Part shown: piece after piece, positions 63,622-64,000 of the stretch
How the letters are laid out: every line of letters begins with the position of its first letter
How positions within the stretch are numbered: position 1 is the stretch's first letter
Source: JAFAMB01 sp963775805
GTDB taxonomy: Bacteria; Verrucomicrobiota; Verrucomicrobiia; Chthoniobacterales; JAFAMB01
DNA length: 64,000 nt
Assembly: GCA_963775805.1 (NCBI GenBank)
Contig: CAVZKG010000001.1
Location: 620,001 to 684,000, forward strand
Direction: 5' to 3'
The notes under the pieces: generated by a model
Told to the model about the DNA's origin: nothing
Seen by the model: the letters and a program-made list of their open reading frames with translations, nothing else
Database searches by the model: none
Program-made: the position numbers and the translations under genes

Positions 63622-64000
63622 ATGAAATTTAGACCTTTCGTTTTGTGTGCTGTCGCTCTTCTGATTGCATCGGGAGGCCCCGGTTCCGGAAAAGCAGCCG
63701 AAGTTCTGCTGTTTGCCGCCATCAGTCTTTCGGACGCGCTGAAAGAGATTCAGCCGATTTACGAAACAGCCTCAGGCGATAAACTCAGTTTCAACTTAGC
63801 CGGGTCCAACGATCTGGCACGCCAGATTGACGCCGGTGCCCCTGCCGATCTCTTTTTTTCGGCGGACGAGGCTAAAATGGATTTTCTCGCTTCCAAAAAT
63901 CGCCTCCTGGCGGGTAGCCGCAAAAGTCTTCTGGGTAACACGCTGGTGATCGTGATCCCCGAATCGGCTTCCTTTGCGATTTCGGATCCAAAGCAACTGG
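63622..64000 (+). CDS. modA: molybdate ABC transporter substrate-binding protein, N-terminal part (cut by window edge)
   Basis: First 126 codons. Signal peptide MKFRPFVLCAVALLIASGGP ending near GKAA; then AEVLLFAAISLSDALKEIQP, FNLAGSNDLARQIDAGAPAD and LFFSADEAKMDFLASKNRLL, typical ModA motifs (A-A-S/I-L-x-x-A; F-G-S-S/N). Binds molybdate or tungstate in the periplasm. Divergent from the LysM gene; the frame continues past the window. Confidence 0.88.
   Translation, partial: MKFRPFVLCAVALLIASGGPGSGKAAEVLLFAAISLSDALKEIQPIYETASGDKLSFNLAGSNDLARQIDAGAPADLFFSADEAKMDFLASKNRLLAGSRKSLLGNTLVIVIPESASFAISDPKQL

Overview
The window looks like a chromosomal piece from a soil or aquatic Gram-negative bacterium, most plausibly Verrucomicrobiota (Spartobacteria/Chthoniobacterales-like). 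The basis is indirect: a UBact-type pupylation tag next to proteasome subunit genes, a GT4-GH130 mannan-type pair, a cupin-type phosphoglucose isomerase, large families of intergenic repeats, and GC-moderate coding with many ATGA-overlapping operons. No rRNA or single-copy phylogenetic marker is present, so this is an inference.

Layout. 0-2.1 kb: end of a uronate-degradation operon (GH88, KDPG aldolase, KDG kinase). 2.2-6.7 kb: Tat-exported beta-carbonic anhydrase, catalase-related peroxidase, YheT hydrolase and small hypotheticals. 6.8-10.6 kb: GH130 and a two-domain GT4 protein. 11-17.2 kb: an isolated sufB, a delta-9-type desaturase, XRE and LysR regulators, Ohr/OsmC and nitronate monooxygenase. 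17.4-19.3 kb: a DyP peroxidase with a C-terminal encapsulin-loading peptide, followed by its encapsulin shell gene. 19.5-26.4 kb: a heavy-metal efflux operon (Cys-rich small protein, CusC-, CusB- and CusA-like) whose pump carries a fused YtkA/FixH-like C-terminal domain.

27.5-40.35 kb is a tRNA-Arg-integrated genomic island. It is bounded by a 48-bp near-identical copy of the tRNA 3' half. It carries a frameshifted tyrosine integrase, remnants of other recombinases and transposases, gene fragments (SRAP, PUA-like), an intact 751-aa MACPF/perforin-like protein with a three-repeat C-terminus, and an IS3 element whose middle is replaced by an IS66 fragment. Just beyond the tRNA, two oppositely oriented tandem-repeat arrays fill 40.4-42.2 kb.

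42.2-51.0 kb is a sugar or sugar-acid catabolic locus: FGGY kinase and sugar ABC ATPase on one strand; cupin phosphoglucose isomerase, KDPG aldolase, shikimate-dehydrogenase-like protein, 2-hydroxyacid dehydrogenase, RpiR regulator and UlaG-like lactonase on the other. 52.5-54.6 kb encodes a GH1 glycosidase with both catalytic glutamates, and inside its barrel a solute-binding-protein domain that appears circularly permuted; this is the most unusual protein architecture here. 56-58.8 kb is a complete ribose-type sugar ABC transporter, followed by an ATP-type phosphofructokinase.

60.3-62.8 kb (minus strand) is ubact-prcB-prcA plus a peptidoglycan-binding-like exported protein. The 58-codon tag gene is very short and is easily missed. 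A LysM protein and the start of modA close the window.

A 30-bp hairpin repeat with a conserved CGGGGA loop occurs in three separate intergenic regions (4.2, 15.5 and 52.0 kb).
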